Positions 42,537 through 52,194 of a stretch of DNA of 64,000 nucleotides are shown one piece after another. The notes beneath the pieces were generated by a model. It ran no database searches and was not told where the DNA came from. It saw only the letters and a list, made by a program, of their open reading frames with translations. The stretch is from NCBI GenBank assembly GCA_951812795.1, contig OX638325.1, forward strand, positions 682,001 to 746,000. The letters are read 5' to 3'. The position numbers were made by a program, and so were the translations under genes. Positions within the stretch are counted from its first letter, which is position 1. Every line of letters starts with the position of its first letter. This stretch comes from an uncultured Dehalococcoidia bacterium (GTDB taxonomy: Bacteria; Chloroflexota; Dehalococcoidia; Lucifugimonadales; Lucifugimonadaceae).

Positions 42537-43460
42537 TTAGTCAGATCGCCGGTAAACCAACCGTCGCCGCGCCGACTCATCGCCTTTGCGCAATCCCAAG
42601 ATGCTCAACAAATTGCCCACGCGCCGCCAGTTTTGAGAACGCGATTTCGTCGACGGATCCGCTGTTTCGGATTTCAATCGTCCACGACCAGATCTGGCCC
42701 GCTGTGCGACCATCTTCGCGAATTCGTCAGGAATACCCTCCGCAAAAATAACGCGGGCCTTTGCCGCGGCGTTTTTTTGCGCTTTCGATTTGCTCAGACC
42801 CACACCAGCAGCGACCTGTCGCCCGCCAACCATCACCCGCGCCAAATATTGCGGTTCGCCGTTCGAATCCACGATGGCGGTCTGTGTCTGGTAACGCGGC
42901 GTCTTCAAACCTGCTCCCTGCACCAATTCTTGGAATGCAGATTTCGGGTCCTTTTCAACTCCATGTTCGGCAACATGCTCGATTTGATGCCCTAGCTGAT
43001 CGAATATGAACTGGCAAGCAGCATCGAAGCCCCGGTCTATATGGATGGCACCGATAATCGCCTCGAACGAATCTTCCAGGACGGAGTCACGGATATTGGG
43101 ACTGAACGCCGTTTCCCCCTTACCACGCAGAATGTACTCGCCAAGACTCAGTCGATCCGCCGCCTTGGCGAGAGAATCCTTGCAAACAATGTCGGCCCTA
43201 CCCATCGACAGTTCACCTTCGTTCGCACTGCCCGACTGTTCAAACAGCGCGTTAGCCACAGTGAAGTTCAGCACCGCATCGCCAAGAAACTCCAACCGCT
43301 CGTACGAACGCAGTTCTTTTCGATCAATTTCGGTGCTCCACTCGTTGACGTACGACTCGTGAGTCAACGCCTGCTTCAGCAGATTGCGGTTGATGAATGT
43401 TACTCCGAGCCTGGCTTCAAGCTCGTCTAGGTCCGTTTCTGATTGCGTCTCCGGTGCCAA
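42537..43460 (-). CDS. rnc: Ribonuclease III with basic C-terminal extension
   Basis: A 307-residue double-strand RNA endonuclease. The catalytic signature ERLEFLGDAVL (residues 54-64) and the downstream EDSFEAIIGAIHID are intact. The dsRNA-binding domain spans about 155-225 (DPKSAFQELVQG ... KSKAQKNAAAKA). About 75 extra residues at the C-terminus are rich in Arg, Lys and Ser (RARSGRGRLK, SRSQNWRR), unlike the usual ~225-residue enzyme. TTG start; the gene begins three bases after the stop of the predicted selenoprotein. Confidence 0.94.
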   Translation of the reverse strand: MAPETQSETDLDELEARLGVTFINRNLLKQALTHESYVNEWSTEIDRKELRSYERLEFLGDAVLNFTVANALFEQSGSANEGELSMGRADIVCKDSLAKAADRLSLGEYILRGKGETAFSPNIRDSVLEDSFEAIIGAIHIDRGFDAACQFIFDQLGHQIEHVAEHGVEKDPKSAFQELVQGAGLKTPRYQTQTAIVDSNGEPQYLARVMVGGRQVAAGVGLSKSKAQKNAAAKARVIFAEGIPDEFAKMVAQRARSGRGRLKSETADPSTKSRSQNWRRVGNLLSILGLRKGDESARRRLVYRRSD

Positions 43461-43463
43461 CGA

Positions 43464-44099
43464 CTAAGCCTCGACGCCCTGCGGCCACGGCGGTTGAGGT
43501 CGCTTCAATTCGCCGAAATAAGGGCGACTCCGCGCCATCGCCACCATGTTCTCAAACGCTGGCAACGATTCCTCTTCCGGTGGCGTAAACGTCTTCAAAA
43601 ACGCAGCGGTGCCGTCCTCAAAGATGAAAGTTGGAGTACCAAAGATCCCCTGTTCTATCGCTTCCTCGTGGTCTCGGCCTATCTCGGCAAGTCGATCCGG
43701 CGAATCGAGATCCGCTACAAACCTTTCCAAATCGAGGCCGGCGCGTTCGGCTGCCTCGACAACGGGTTGGCGATCACGTATATCGCCCCGCTCAACGAAT
43801 TTGAAGTGTTGAAGCTCGAGCATCCACTTGTCGTGAGCATCCCAACCCTGCATCTGCGAAGCGATGCCGCCGCGCAACGCCCACAATCCACGGCTTTCAT
43901 AGTCGGGGCCCTGCTCCCAAGCCTTCCATTCAGGCCCATTTTTTGAGTTAACCTGCTCGAGCGCGAAACTACGATACGTAATATCGAGGTCGTCGCCCAT
44001 CTCCTGTTTCACCCGGGACAACCAGATCCCAGCTTGGCGCACCCAGGGTCAGGTGTAGTCGATGAATACATCGATCTTGATCGGGAGGTCGTTAGTCAT
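43464..44099 (-). CDS. Predicted selenoprotein: DsbA/FrnE-family thiol oxidoreductase with Sec17
   Basis: Reading from ATG at 44099, the 17th codon is TGA (44051-44049). The frame continues without further stops to 43464, giving 211 residues. The N-terminus reads MTNDLPIKIDVFIDYT-U-PWVRQAG; in FrnE/DsbA relatives that position is the first Cys of C-P-W-C after a D-Y-x motif. U-P-W-V thus keeps one redox residue. The cis-Pro loop is GIFGTPTFIFED (P156). A SECIS-like hairpin directly follows the TGA, and a selC gene lies in the window. The cognate thiol partner is not known. It leads the rnc-ftsY operon. If not decoded as Sec, the gene would be a nonsense mutant; the conserved flanks and open frame argue against that. 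Confidence 0.85.
44012..44051 (-). promoter_or_regulatory. SECIS-like hairpin following the UGA codon
   Basis: Directly after the TGA, CCC (44048-44046) and GGG (44044-44042) pair with GGG (44014-44012) and CCC (44017-44015), with a bulged T at 44045. Above a small internal loop GCCA (44038-44035) pairs with TGGT (44024-44021). The apical ten-base loop AGCTGGGATC contains a G run. Its distance from the UGA is right for a bacterial SECIS read by SelB. Confidence 0.65.
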
Positions 44100-44233
44100 T
44101 TCGGGCCGACCTTTCTCGCGGGCGGTCGATTTGGAGATTTGCTTCACTTCCCAATGACCGCGATGCCTTCAGATATTCGCTTGAACTTTAAGAGATTCTA
44201 TCAGCCAAACCAAACCCAAAACCACCAGACGCC

Positions 44234-45547
44234 GTGACAAATATCATTCGGGAAACCGCTCCCGTGATGGCAGATACCCCAAAACCTATCGAACCCCGAG
44301 TATCGTTCGCTGCCCTCGTTCGCTCGGGTCAACTTCACAAAGGCGTCGCAAGTTGCCTATCGACGATATCCCGCGTCGCCGCTGCCACGTCCAACGACAT
44401 CTATTTGGTCGGCGGCATGGTACGAGATTTAGTCGCGCAACGACCCGAAATCTCCACGTCACCAGACATCTCCATAATCGGCGATGCAGAGGATTTCGCC
44501 AGGATCGTAGTCGCCAACATAGGTTGCTGTCAATTGGTCAGTGTGTCACAGCATCACACCGCGAAACTGAATATTGACCAAACCATCGTCGACATTGCGT
44601 CGGCGCGCATCGATTCCTACGAACCACTCGGCTCGCTCCCCAAGATCACTCTCGTCGAAGACATCGAAACGGATCTATCCAGACGCGATTTCACGATCAA
44701 TGCAATGGCAATGCCTATCCATCCGGACGGCTTAGGCGCAATAATCGATCCATTCGGCGGCCGAGGAGACACCAACCACGGCATCATTCGCATCATTCGC
44801 GAAGATTCGTTCCGAGAAGACCCGCTCCGCATTTTGCGAGGTGTCCGCCTTGCAGCCAGATACGACTACCGATTCGATTCCGCAACCGCACAGGCATTGT
44901 CCGACGCCCGTGACGACCTGCGCCGCATGGTTGAACACTCCCCGTTGAGGGTGTTCAACGAGTTTCGTCTGTGGTTTGCTCGCCACGAGAAACTCGACGC
45001 CCTGCTCGAAATCGCAAACACAACGGGACTGCTGGATGCGCTCGACGTCGACACAGCGTATCCACCAGACACACTCCGACGCGTACCGCAGAACGCGCCC
45101 GATTTGGAACGCTTCGCCGCATTCACCTACCTTTTGCCACCAGATGCATTGGCTGCGCTGCGACACCGATTGTCGATGTCGACCGAATGGGCTGCAACCG
45201 CCAAACACTCCTCCACAGCACGCAACGTCGCTGATCGATGCCAATATACTGATGTCTCAGACATCGACCTGTATCGCTCGTTGATCCGCGTGCCAGACGA
45301 CGTCATCCGAGCCGCAATCGCCGCCGAACACAGCGCCACAGTAAAGTCCCGTTTCCACGATTTCCGAGACCGCCTCCGTCACGTCCGGACTGATCTGAAC
45401 GGTGACGACCTAATCGCACTGGGGGTCAAACAAGGTCCCATGATCGGCGAGCTACTAGACGAACTACTCACCCTCCGCATCCAAGGCGCCATCTCGAGCG
45501 CCGAGGAAGAGCGACGTCACATCGTCAACTGGTTAGCCGACGATTGA
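44234..45547 (+). CDS. cca: tRNA nucleotidyltransferase / poly(A) polymerase family (CCA-adding-like)
   Basis: A 437-residue class II nucleotidyltransferase. YLVGGMVRDLVAQR (residues ~57-70) is the G-G-x-V-R-D motif. The next block carries PDISIIGDAEDFA, in which D-I-S replaces the usual D-(L/I)-D. SRRDFTINAMAMP, DPFGGRGD and REDPLRILRGVRLAARY are canonical. A variable C-terminal helical region follows. GTG at 44234 is used; an ATG at 44267 is possible. It diverges from the selenoprotein-rnc-ftsY operon with 134 bases between. Encoded CCA in both tRNA genes here means it may mainly repair ends. Confidence 0.88.
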   Translation: MTNIIRETAPVMADTPKPIEPRVSFAALVRSGQLHKGVASCLSTISRVAAATSNDIYLVGGMVRDLVAQRPEISTSPDISIIGDAEDFARIVVANIGCCQLVSVSQHHTAKLNIDQTIVDIASARIDSYEPLGSLPKITLVEDIETDLSRRDFTINAMAMPIHPDGLGAIIDPFGGRGDTNHGIIRIIREDSFREDPLRILRGVRLAARYDYRFDSATAQALSDARDDLRRMVEHSPLRVFNEFRLWFARHEKLDALLEIANTTGLLDALDVDTAYPPDTLRRVPQNAPDLERFAAFTYLLPPDALAALRHRLSMSTEWAATAKHSSTARNVADRCQYTDVSDIDLYRSLIRVPDDVIRAAIAAEHSATVKSRFHDFRDRLRHVRTDLNGDDLIALGVKQGPMIGELLDELLTLRIQGAISSAEEERRHIVNWLADD

Positions 45548-46385
45548 TCTCGTCTCGGAACATGTACAACTGCGCCCAAGCCGCAAACTTCCCGAAGCGG
45601 TCCCGTGCCCACTCCCCGACCATGTCGTCCTTGACATCCTCATCCAAGTCGTAGAGACGGATCGCCGCTCTTCGAACGTGCACGTCGATCGGGAATGCCT
45701 CTCCCTTGTCCAAAGAATAGGCCAACACGCAATCCGCCACCTTAGGTCCAACGCCCTGCAACTCCATCAAAGCATCCTTAGCGTCGGAATACGACACTGT
45801 CCTCAGACTAGCAAGTGCTCCGCCGCCCCAACCGGCAACCACTTGCGCTGTGAGTGACAGATGCTTTGCGCGATAGCCCAAACCCACGGAACGTAGATAC
45901 GCCTCTCCTACTTCGGCAATCACGCCCGGTTCGGGAAACTCGTAGGCCCACTCATCTTCGCCGATCCGTCTACCCAACCGCGCCACAGCAGCCACCATCT
46001 GTTTGATACGCGGAATGTTCGAGTTCTGTGAACAGATGAAGGCCGCCAAACACTCCCATGGTTCTTGCCGCATCACCCGCACTAGAGGTGATTCCGTAAC
46101 GGACTCTCCGAAACCTGGTTCGGAGCCAAGAACTCTGCGCACAACGTCGACGTCCGTACCAGCCTGAAGATAATCCTCGGCTCGTTCCCGCGTCTCACTT
46201 AGGAGTTCACCGCCGCTGTCGCACGAAACAATCACTTGTAGACCATCACTCGCAACGCGCGCGACGCACGATTCCAACACTCCGCAATACGAACCATCGC
46301 CCGACAAATGCCACCGGAACGCCTGACCGCCATCCAATGTCTGTTCAAGGTCGAACGGCTCGATATCCAACGTCATCGTCGACAT
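45525..46385 (-). CDS. ogg: 8-oxoguanine DNA glycosylase (OGG1-type)
   Basis: A 286-residue bifunctional glycosylase removing 8-oxoguanine. The N-domain has DLEQTLDGGQAFRW (residues ~10-23), the OGG1 signature. The HhH-GPD core is LMELQGVGPKVADCVLAYSL with the Schiff-base Lys in G-P-K, and the catalytic Asp is in AFPIDVHVRR. ICSQNSNIPRI also fits. ATG at 46385 has GAGG eight bases upstream; ATG at 46448 would add 21 residues and overlap the helicase gene. It converges on cca with a 23-base overlap. Confidence 0.9.
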   Translation of the reverse strand: MSTMTLDIEPFDLEQTLDGGQAFRWHLSGDGSYCGVLESCVARVASDGLQVIVSCDSGGELLSETRERAEDYLQAGTDVDVVRRVLGSEPGFGESVTESPLVRVMRQEPWECLAAFICSQNSNIPRIKQMVAAVARLGRRIGEDEWAYEFPEPGVIAEVGEAYLRSVGLGYRAKHLSLTAQVVAGWGGGALASLRTVSYSDAKDALMELQGVGPKVADCVLAYSLDKGEAFPIDVHVRRAAIRLYDLDEDVKDDMVGEWARDRFGKFAAWAQLYMFRDEINRRLTS

Positions 46386-46423
46386 CCGCGGCACCTCGGT
46401 TAATTGCGACGCCGGTGCGAATC

Positions 46424-49276
46424 TCAAATTGGAACTCCCGATAACCATCGCCCGACATAATCTGACAGCGTCCCTAATGTGACTCGCCGCACCGTGGCCT
46501 GAGGTATCGATCTCTGGAACAGACGACCATAAGATTTCGAGATTATCCGTCTATCTAACACGACAAAAACCCCTCTGTCGTTCCGTGAACGGATCAACCG
46601 CCCAAAACCTTGACGGAACTTCGTTACCGCTTCCGGCACGAAATAGCCATTGAACGGGTTTTCTAAATTCTCCGAACGCGCCTCATGAATCGGATCCCGC
46701 GGTACCGGAAACGGCAATCGCGTCATCACCAACGAATTGATCGACGCATCCTGCAAATCGATCCCTTCCCAAAGACTCATCGCTCCCAACGCCACGGCAT
46801 CTTCAGAGTCGTTCAACAACTGCATCACCCGTGAGGCCGGTCCATCTCGGCCCTGTCCGAACACCTGCGTCTCGGCATTTTTGAACCGATTGAACAGTAT
46901 ATCTCGCGTTGTGTTCAACGCCGAATTCGCCGTAAAGAGTGCCAGCGTCCTACCCTGCGTCGCCACTGCGATGTCGTGGATCGCACTCGTGACCGCCTCG
47001 TTGTAACCCGGCGTGTTCGGCTGCGGGATATCCTCCGGCACCAAGATCAGCGCGGCCTCCTTGAAATTGAACGGCGACCCGATGTGCAGCGTATCATCAG
47101 CGTCAAAACCCAACGTGGTCTGGGCTCGTTCAAAACTACCTCCGTCGCTGATCGTCGCACCCGTCAATACGTGCGCCCGGTCTTGGCTGAACAAGCGCTC
47201 ACGCAACTCGGCAGACACATCCAACGGCGCTCCGTTGAGTTGCAACTCCATGTTGCGACGCTGATTCACCGAACTCCAATAAACGAAATTATCATCCGGC
47301 TGCTCGATCAGTGACATCAACCATCGATCTACATCCCGAAACCGCTCAAACAACGCATTCACGTTGATTACCGCGGCGTCCGGTTGACCATCCGATGCCG
47401 CCAAGTCCAACAATGAGCGCAAACCATTCACGACCGCGCTCAATGCCGGATGCAGCGAAACCCAATGCTCATCGACGCCTCGACGCCACTCCTGAGTTAT
47501 CCGCGTCATCCCCAATATCCGCATCTCACGAACCCGTTCACGCCGCGTCGCGTACGTCGTCAAGTCGCGCAACGCATCGAACATCCTGCTTACGTCGAGC
47601 GTAGCCTTGTCGGCCGCTTCGACGATGCGCCGTTGGATTTCCGGCACCGACGACAATACCTCATCACCACCGCCACGCATCGTCGCGAGACGGACCAACC
47701 GAGGCAACATACCATCGCTTCGGGTCAACGCACTCAAATCATCCATCACCGGCGACTCGCGGATTTCGAAGCCGAGATGCCGCGTCGCAACATCCCGCAA
47801 GTGGTGCGCCTCGTCGATCACCAAAACCTGATGCGGCGGCAAGATATTGTATTCCGCCGTCATATCGCTGAGCAACAATGCATGATTAACGATCAAGACA
47901 TCCGCTTGATGCGCATTAGCCCGCGCCTTCAGCATGAAACACGGCGGACCCTGGCACGGGAACCCGCCGCCAGTGATGCTTGGGGGACATCCCTCTGCCG
48001 AAAGCCGACTGAACGCTCCGGTGTCCCACCCCAACGACAGCTCGGCACGGTCCCCTGTCTCCGTCTCAGAAAGCCAATTCAGACACTGCGAAAGCACGCG
48101 AGCATCCGTTTGCCCGTGGTTAGGCTGCGTAACCGCATCTCGCCAACGCTGAACACACAAGTAGTTCGAACGTCCCTTCAACTGCACCGCATCCAACTCG
48201 ACACCAGTCTCTCGGCGCACGATCTCCTGCACCGTGGCGAAATCCTTGTTTAGCAACTGCTCCTGCAGATTCAACGTGTTCGTCGAGATCACCGCCTTGC
48301 CACCTTGACCAGCCACCATGAACGCCGCTGGCAGTAGATAAGCCAACGATTTCCCGATACCAGTCCCGGCTTCGACGATCAGCTTCTCTTGACCCGCGAT
48401 TGCACGCGCAACCGCAACCGCCATCTCCCGTTGACCATCCCGCGATTCGAACGCCGGCATTGTCGTTTCAACCAAGCCGCCCGGCAAGAACGCCATCTCG
48501 GTCTGAACCACATGCTCGTCGGAGAACCGTCCATCCTTATCAACGTCCGGTTCAGCAGGCGTTGCGAATCTCGACGGCAACTGCAACCGATCACGCAACG
48601 AAGTCTCATCGATGCCCAATCGACCGACCTCATCGTCGACCCCATGCCCCGCCGAAATCATGTTGCCGGCTAATTCACTGACACTCCACCTAGCCCGTGA
48701 TCCCAGTTGCGCGATCCGCGCGAGCGAACCAACCGGCCATTTCTCGAACTTCGCGAGAAAAATCAGAAAGAGATCCCTCGAAGCCAGTGCATCCGACAGT
48801 GCGCGATGAGGATCATCATGCAAAACCTTGAACCGTTGCGCCAAACGCCCCAATCCGAACTCCGGACCCTGCGGCAACGTCACGCGCGCCATCTGCTCCG
48901 TGTCGTAACACAACTGCTCGATCCGGATGCCGTGCGACCTCAAAAATCCGACATCGAACTCCACGTTGTGCCCTACCAAACGCGCACCACCGATGAAATT
49001 GTCGAGATCGTCGCGTATGGTGTCCCAATCCGGCGCGGCATCCACGTCCGCCTGCGTGATTCCCGTCAGCGAAACGATGAATTCCGGCAACGCCTTGCGC
49101 GGATTGACCAACGAATGAAAAACATCGATCTGCTCATCGCCGCGAAACTTCACCGCACCGACGTCGATAATCCGATCCGACGCCGAATTCAAACCGGTGG
49201 TCTCCAAATCGAGCGCCACCAGCGTTTCTGCGCGCGGCGAGACCGCGTTCGCCATTTGAGAGCGTTCGGAAATCAA
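46424..49276 (-). CDS. dinG: DinG-type helicase with N-terminal DnaQ-like exonuclease
   Basis: A 950-residue fusion. Residues ~18-180 form a DEDDh exonuclease: ALDLETTGL, GHNVEFDVGFLRS and HRALSDALAS. The XPD/DinG-like helicase follows: Walker A EAGTGIGKSLAYLLPA, Cys residues around NYLCVQRW, SAEGCPP, GGFPCQGPPCFMLKARA (likely a 4Fe-4S site), DEAH as VLVIDEAHHL, and C-terminal motif VI QGFGRLIRSRNDRG. This architecture is known from Firmicutes DinG (DnaQ-DinG). It would handle DNA forks, R-loops or overhangs in repair. It neighbours the OGG1-type gene, which fits a repair theme. Confidence 0.93.
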   Translation of the reverse strand: MISERSQMANAVSPRAETLVALDLETTGLNSASDRIIDVGAVKFRGDEQIDVFHSLVNPRKALPEFIVSLTGITQADVDAAPDWDTIRDDLDNFIGGARLVGHNVEFDVGFLRSHGIRIEQLCYDTEQMARVTLPQGPEFGLGRLAQRFKVLHDDPHRALSDALASRDLFLIFLAKFEKWPVGSLARIAQLGSRARWSVSELAGNMISAGHGVDDEVGRLGIDETSLRDRLQLPSRFATPAEPDVDKDGRFSDEHVVQTEMAFLPGGLVETTMPAFESRDGQREMAVAVARAIAGQEKLIVEAGTGIGKSLAYLLPAAFMVAGQGGKAVISTNTLNLQEQLLNKDFATVQEIVRRETGVELDAVQLKGRSNYLCVQRWRDAVTQPNHGQTDARVLSQCLNWLSETETGDRAELSLGWDTGAFSRLSAEGCPPSITGGGFPCQGPPCFMLKARANAHQADVLIVNHALLLSDMTAEYNILPPHQVLVIDEAHHLRDVATRHLGFEIRESPVMDDLSALTRSDGMLPRLVRLATMRGGGDEVLSSVPEIQRRIVEAADKATLDVSRMFDALRDLTTYATRRERVREMRILGMTRITQEWRRGVDEHWVSLHPALSAVVNGLRSLLDLAASDGQPDAAVINVNALFERFRDVDRWLMSLIEQPDDNFVYWSSVNQRRNMELQLNGAPLDVSAELRERLFSQDRAHVLTGATISDGGSFERAQTTLGFDADDTLHIGSPFNFKEAALILVPEDIPQPNTPGYNEAVTSAIHDIAVATQGRTLALFTANSALNTTRDILFNRFKNAETQVFGQGRDGPASRVMQLLNDSEDAVALGAMSLWEGIDLQDASINSLVMTRLPFPVPRDPIHEARSENLENPFNGYFVPEAVTKFRQGFGRLIRSRNDRGVFVVLDRRIISKSYGRLFQRSIPQATVRRVTLGTLSDYVGRWLSGVPI

Positions 49277-49309
49277 TACTAGAGTGTCGCCAAAACGTCG
49301 GAGCGCAAA

Positions 49310-50440
49310 TCAGTAACCAGCGTTCGACAAGATCATTTCAATGTTCGATTCCTTTGGGAGCAACTCGCCTCGGTCAATCCTCCGCATCACCTCCACAATC
49401 GACGCCGTAACCGGAGTCTCGACCCCCACTTCCCTACCCTTCTGCAATACGTGGCCATTCATGAAATCGATCTCCGAAGGGCGACCGTTCGCAACATCCT
49501 GACCCATAGATGGATGCCAATTACCAGTTGATGCGCCGGCCGACTCTGCCATCTTGTTGTCCAGCTCCTCATAGACCTCGCCATCGCTCGACGCCGCGAC
49601 CCAATTCTTGGGTTCCGATCCGCCGAAGTTCACAACATCCAACCCCAGTGCCAGGCCGACCTTCGCCGATTCCGAAGCCAATCGAATCTGCAACTCCCGA
49701 CCTCGCGACGACGACGCGACCGTTGCCGATCCGCACATCGTTGCACCGACCACGGGATTGCCCATACTGTTCTGACACAGCTTTGCCCAACGTTCTCCAC
49801 TCAGATTGGTTGTCGTTTTGCCCGCGTCGATCGGATCCAGAATTTCGACCAACTCGGCGATACGTTCCGAATCGGAACCATCCTGCTCCCCCGCCCGAAA
49901 CACCACATGACCCATATCGCGCCGACGCTGAGTCCCTGCTCTCTGGGCAAGTCCTGGCCCGCCAACCCGCACCGCAATTGACGACATGATCAATCCGATA
50001 CACCGGTCAGCCCCCACCGCGTCAGCCAGGTCACTATCCGGCATACAGTTCTGAGACGAAACAAAATATCCTTCGTCCTTCACGTACCGCGCCGCGAATC
50101 GAGCCGCCCATGGTGTGTCGTACGCCTTCACCGCAATAAATGCCAAATCCAACTGCGGCTCCAACGCCAACGCCTGCGACTGATGCAAATGGAACGCCCG
50201 CGGATGCGAAACAAACGGCTCGTGCGGGCCCTCAATCCGGATCCCTTCAGAGTTGATCGTATCCACCTGTTCCGCCCACGAATCCGCAAAAACGACATCG
50301 TGACCCGTGTGGGCTAACCAACCGCCGATGTAACTGCCCACGGCACCAGCGCCCACGATCAAAATCCGTTTCTTCGCGATGTCTTTGCTCAACTCTGCTG
50401 CCTCGATCTCTAGTCTCGGTTGCGACTGCTCGAACCACAT
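49310..50440 (-). CDS. Ketopantoate reductase family (ApbA/PanE-like)
   Basis: A 376-residue NADPH oxidoreductase. RILIVGAGAVGSYIGGWLAHTG (residues ~25-46; Rossmann G-x-G-x-x-G) starts the fold, and DLAFIAVKAYDTPWA carries the conserved Lys of V-K-(A/S). The C-domain has GERWAKLCQNSMGNPVVG and later HPSMGQDVANGRPSEIDFMNG, which includes the conserved S-x-x-x-D and E. PanE proper reduces ketopantoate for coenzyme A synthesis; this one is about 70 residues longer, so another 2-keto acid substrate is possible. Confidence 0.85.
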   Translation of the reverse strand: MWFEQSQPRLEIEAAELSKDIAKKRILIVGAGAVGSYIGGWLAHTGHDVVFADSWAEQVDTINSEGIRIEGPHEPFVSHPRAFHLHQSQALALEPQLDLAFIAVKAYDTPWAARFAARYVKDEGYFVSSQNCMPDSDLADAVGADRCIGLIMSSIAVRVGGPGLAQRAGTQRRRDMGHVVFRAGEQDGSDSERIAELVEILDPIDAGKTTTNLSGERWAKLCQNSMGNPVVGATMCGSATVASSSRGRELQIRLASESAKVGLALGLDVVNFGGSEPKNWVAASSDGEVYEELDNKMAESAGASTGNWHPSMGQDVANGRPSEIDFMNGHVLQKGREVGVETPVTASIVEVMRRIDRGELLPKESNIEMILSNAGY

Positions 50441-50541
50441 CTCTCAATTAACGATAGTCCGAATTCAGTAAAATGGCTAACGTCAATCTACACTACCAAC
50501 ACAACATCAACCCACCTGTAACACCAGCAACGGAGCAGACA

Positions 50542-51015
50542 ATGGCCGCAGTAAACGTAGGCGATCAAGCCCCAGACTTCAACCTCAGATCCACCGACGG
50601 AGAGATGGTCTCCCTTAGCGAACAGCGCGGCTCAAACGTCGTCCTCGCATTTTTCCCCGCCGCCTTCACCGGCGTTTGCCAGACCGAAATGTGCACCTTC
50701 CGCGACTCTCTGTCTGCCTTCAACGACATGAACAGCAAAGTCTTTGGAATCTCCGTCGACCCACCTTTTTCCCAAGCCGAATTCCAAAGCCAGAACGACC
50801 TGACCTTCCCGCTTCTCAGCGACCTCGGCGGCGCGACCGTCGACGCCTATGGCGTCGGCCTCGCTAACCTCGCCGGCATCGAAGGCTACAACGTCGCCCA
50901 ACGCTCCGTCTTCGTCATCGACGCCAACGGCAAAGTCCAATGGTCATGGGTCTCAGACTCCCCCTTAAACGAACCCTCCTACGACGACGTTAAGGCAGCA
51001 GTGGCTGCGATCTAA
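50542..51015 (+). CDS. Peroxiredoxin (AhpE/BCP-like)
   Basis: A 157-residue thiol peroxidase. GDQAPDFNL starts the fold; the peroxidatic Cys lies in [19 protein letters not shown], and the second Cys three residues later could resolve it or be structural. [16 protein letters not shown] and [16 protein letters not shown] are typical. ATG at 50542 has GGAG six bases upstream; the frame continues up to 50473 without family similarity. The cysteine is encoded as Cys, not UGA. It stands alone between a divergent oxidoreductase gene and a long gap. Confidence 0.93.
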   Translation: MAAVNVGDQAPDFNLRSTDGEMVSLSEQRGSNVVLAFFPAAFTGVCQTEMCTFRDSLSAFNDMNSKVFGISVDPPFSQAEFQSQNDLTFPLLSDLGGATVDAYGVGLANLAGIEGYNVAQRSVFVIDANGKVQWSWVSDSPLNEPSYDDVKAAVAAI

Positions 51016-51158
51016 CCCGTTACCAACGCAACAGGTAGTCCAACGGGAGCCAGTTCCTACCGGTGATTTAACTCGGGACGCCGCGTCACGACGGCAACAA
51101 AAAGCCCTCCCCCAATAACGCTCTTAATCGAAGCGATACTACCACCCACAACACCGAT

Positions 51159-51196
51159 CCCCTCTCCCGCTCGGCGGGAGAGGGTTAGGGTGAGGG
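51159..51196. repeat. Palindromic repeat, family 1 (copy 1)
   Basis: CCCTCTCCCGC and GCGGGAGAGGG form an eleven-pair hairpin around TCG, followed by TTAGGGTGAGGG. The same element recurs at 61658-61695. The consensus CCCTCTCCC..GGGAGAGGGTTAGGGTGAGGG is scattered through many bacterial genomes. Confidence 0.85.
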
Positions 51197-51302
51197 CAAA
51201 ATAGCGGAGCAGGCCACGCAACTCCAAACAACGAACGCCCCCATCTTCCCATCCTTCAAAATCCATCACATCCTAGTTCGTAACACTTGCAATTAACACA
51301 CA

Positions 51303-52110
51303 TCCGTATCATAATCTGAATCAGAAGGCGAACGCAGGGCGTGGGCGAAAGCCACGAGAGTGCGAACCATTCCGAGGGATACCGGTGATTTCACGGGTCC
51401 CAAAAGGAGGCGATGCCGGGTTGGGGGTGTGAAACCTTCTGCAAAGTCAAACCCGACTGAACCTGCCACGGAACTCGACGCGTGGTGCGCAAGCCTTTGA
51501 CGAAATCAGATCCCCGATCTCGGTTAGCGCGAGATGGTTGAAGGGAGACGGACGTCCTCTTGGTCGAGGCACTCCGTCGCAAGCGCAGATCGACTGCTCG
51601 CTCCCTCCAATCACCTCAATGACCAGCATCGACCGTTATCGGGTCAGTCAGCGGTGATCTGCATGGATCCAGCTCTGCGACAATCGTGCCTTTCGGGCGC
51701 TGTTCAGATTGGAACATGCGGTCAATGAAACGTGCCGACGTGCCGAATCTAAGCGGCTAACCGGAACGAAGGGTGTGAAAACAGCCCGATGCAAAGCAGA
51801 CCGTCAACCGACGCGACTCGATGGTCAGAAGGCGCCACTCAACATCGAACGCACAGTGATTGACGGCACGCCGATGCAGCGATCGACATGACCATCGCGA
51901 CGAGCGGCAAAAAGCGGAAAACGAACGAGTGATCGAGACGTGTGAGGTGTTGTGCAGGGAAAGCAGGCTGCAGAGTGTGAGGATCCAAACGCATTGTGAT
52001 AGTGGAAGAGATGATGTGATGGATCGTCTCGATCACCGTATTGTCCACCCTCTTCGCAAAGCGAAGAGGGCGCGTGCGAGCGGGGGATGCCCGAGGTCGA
52101 GACATTTAGC
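51303..52110. other. Non-coding block with many hairpins; possible ornate RNA or intron remnant
   Basis: About 800 bases with no frame resembling a protein. Several local helices can be seen on the plus strand: CGTGG-GCGAAAGC-CACG near 51335-51355 with a GAAA-type loop, CGGGTT/AACCCG near 51420-51455, CCACG/CGTGG near 51470-51490, and ATCTCG/CGAGAT near 51515-51535. Two similar GGGTGTGAAA segments occur near 51426 and 51771. GTGCGAACC near 51360 and GGAACGAAGG near 51762 recall group II introns, but I cannot find a domain V. Strand and identity are undecided. Confidence 0.3.
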
Positions 52111-52194
52111 CGCGATTCCCTCCTCATTGTTGTCTAAGGGGGAGTTAAAGGGGGTTTAGATCTGGTGTTTCTCTTGGCAAACCGTTGCCCCCCT

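Noticed and set aside
43464-44042. Truncated DsbA-like gene starting downstream of the active site
   Set aside because: It would lack the first strand and the redox residue. The frame extends upstream through one UGA at the catalytic position, with a hairpin and a selC gene present, so a selenoprotein is a better reading than a fragment.
51391-52127. Small frames in the 1.3-kb gap
   Set aside because: They overlap one another on both strands, lack binding sites and show no domain-like pattern; the block looks non-coding.
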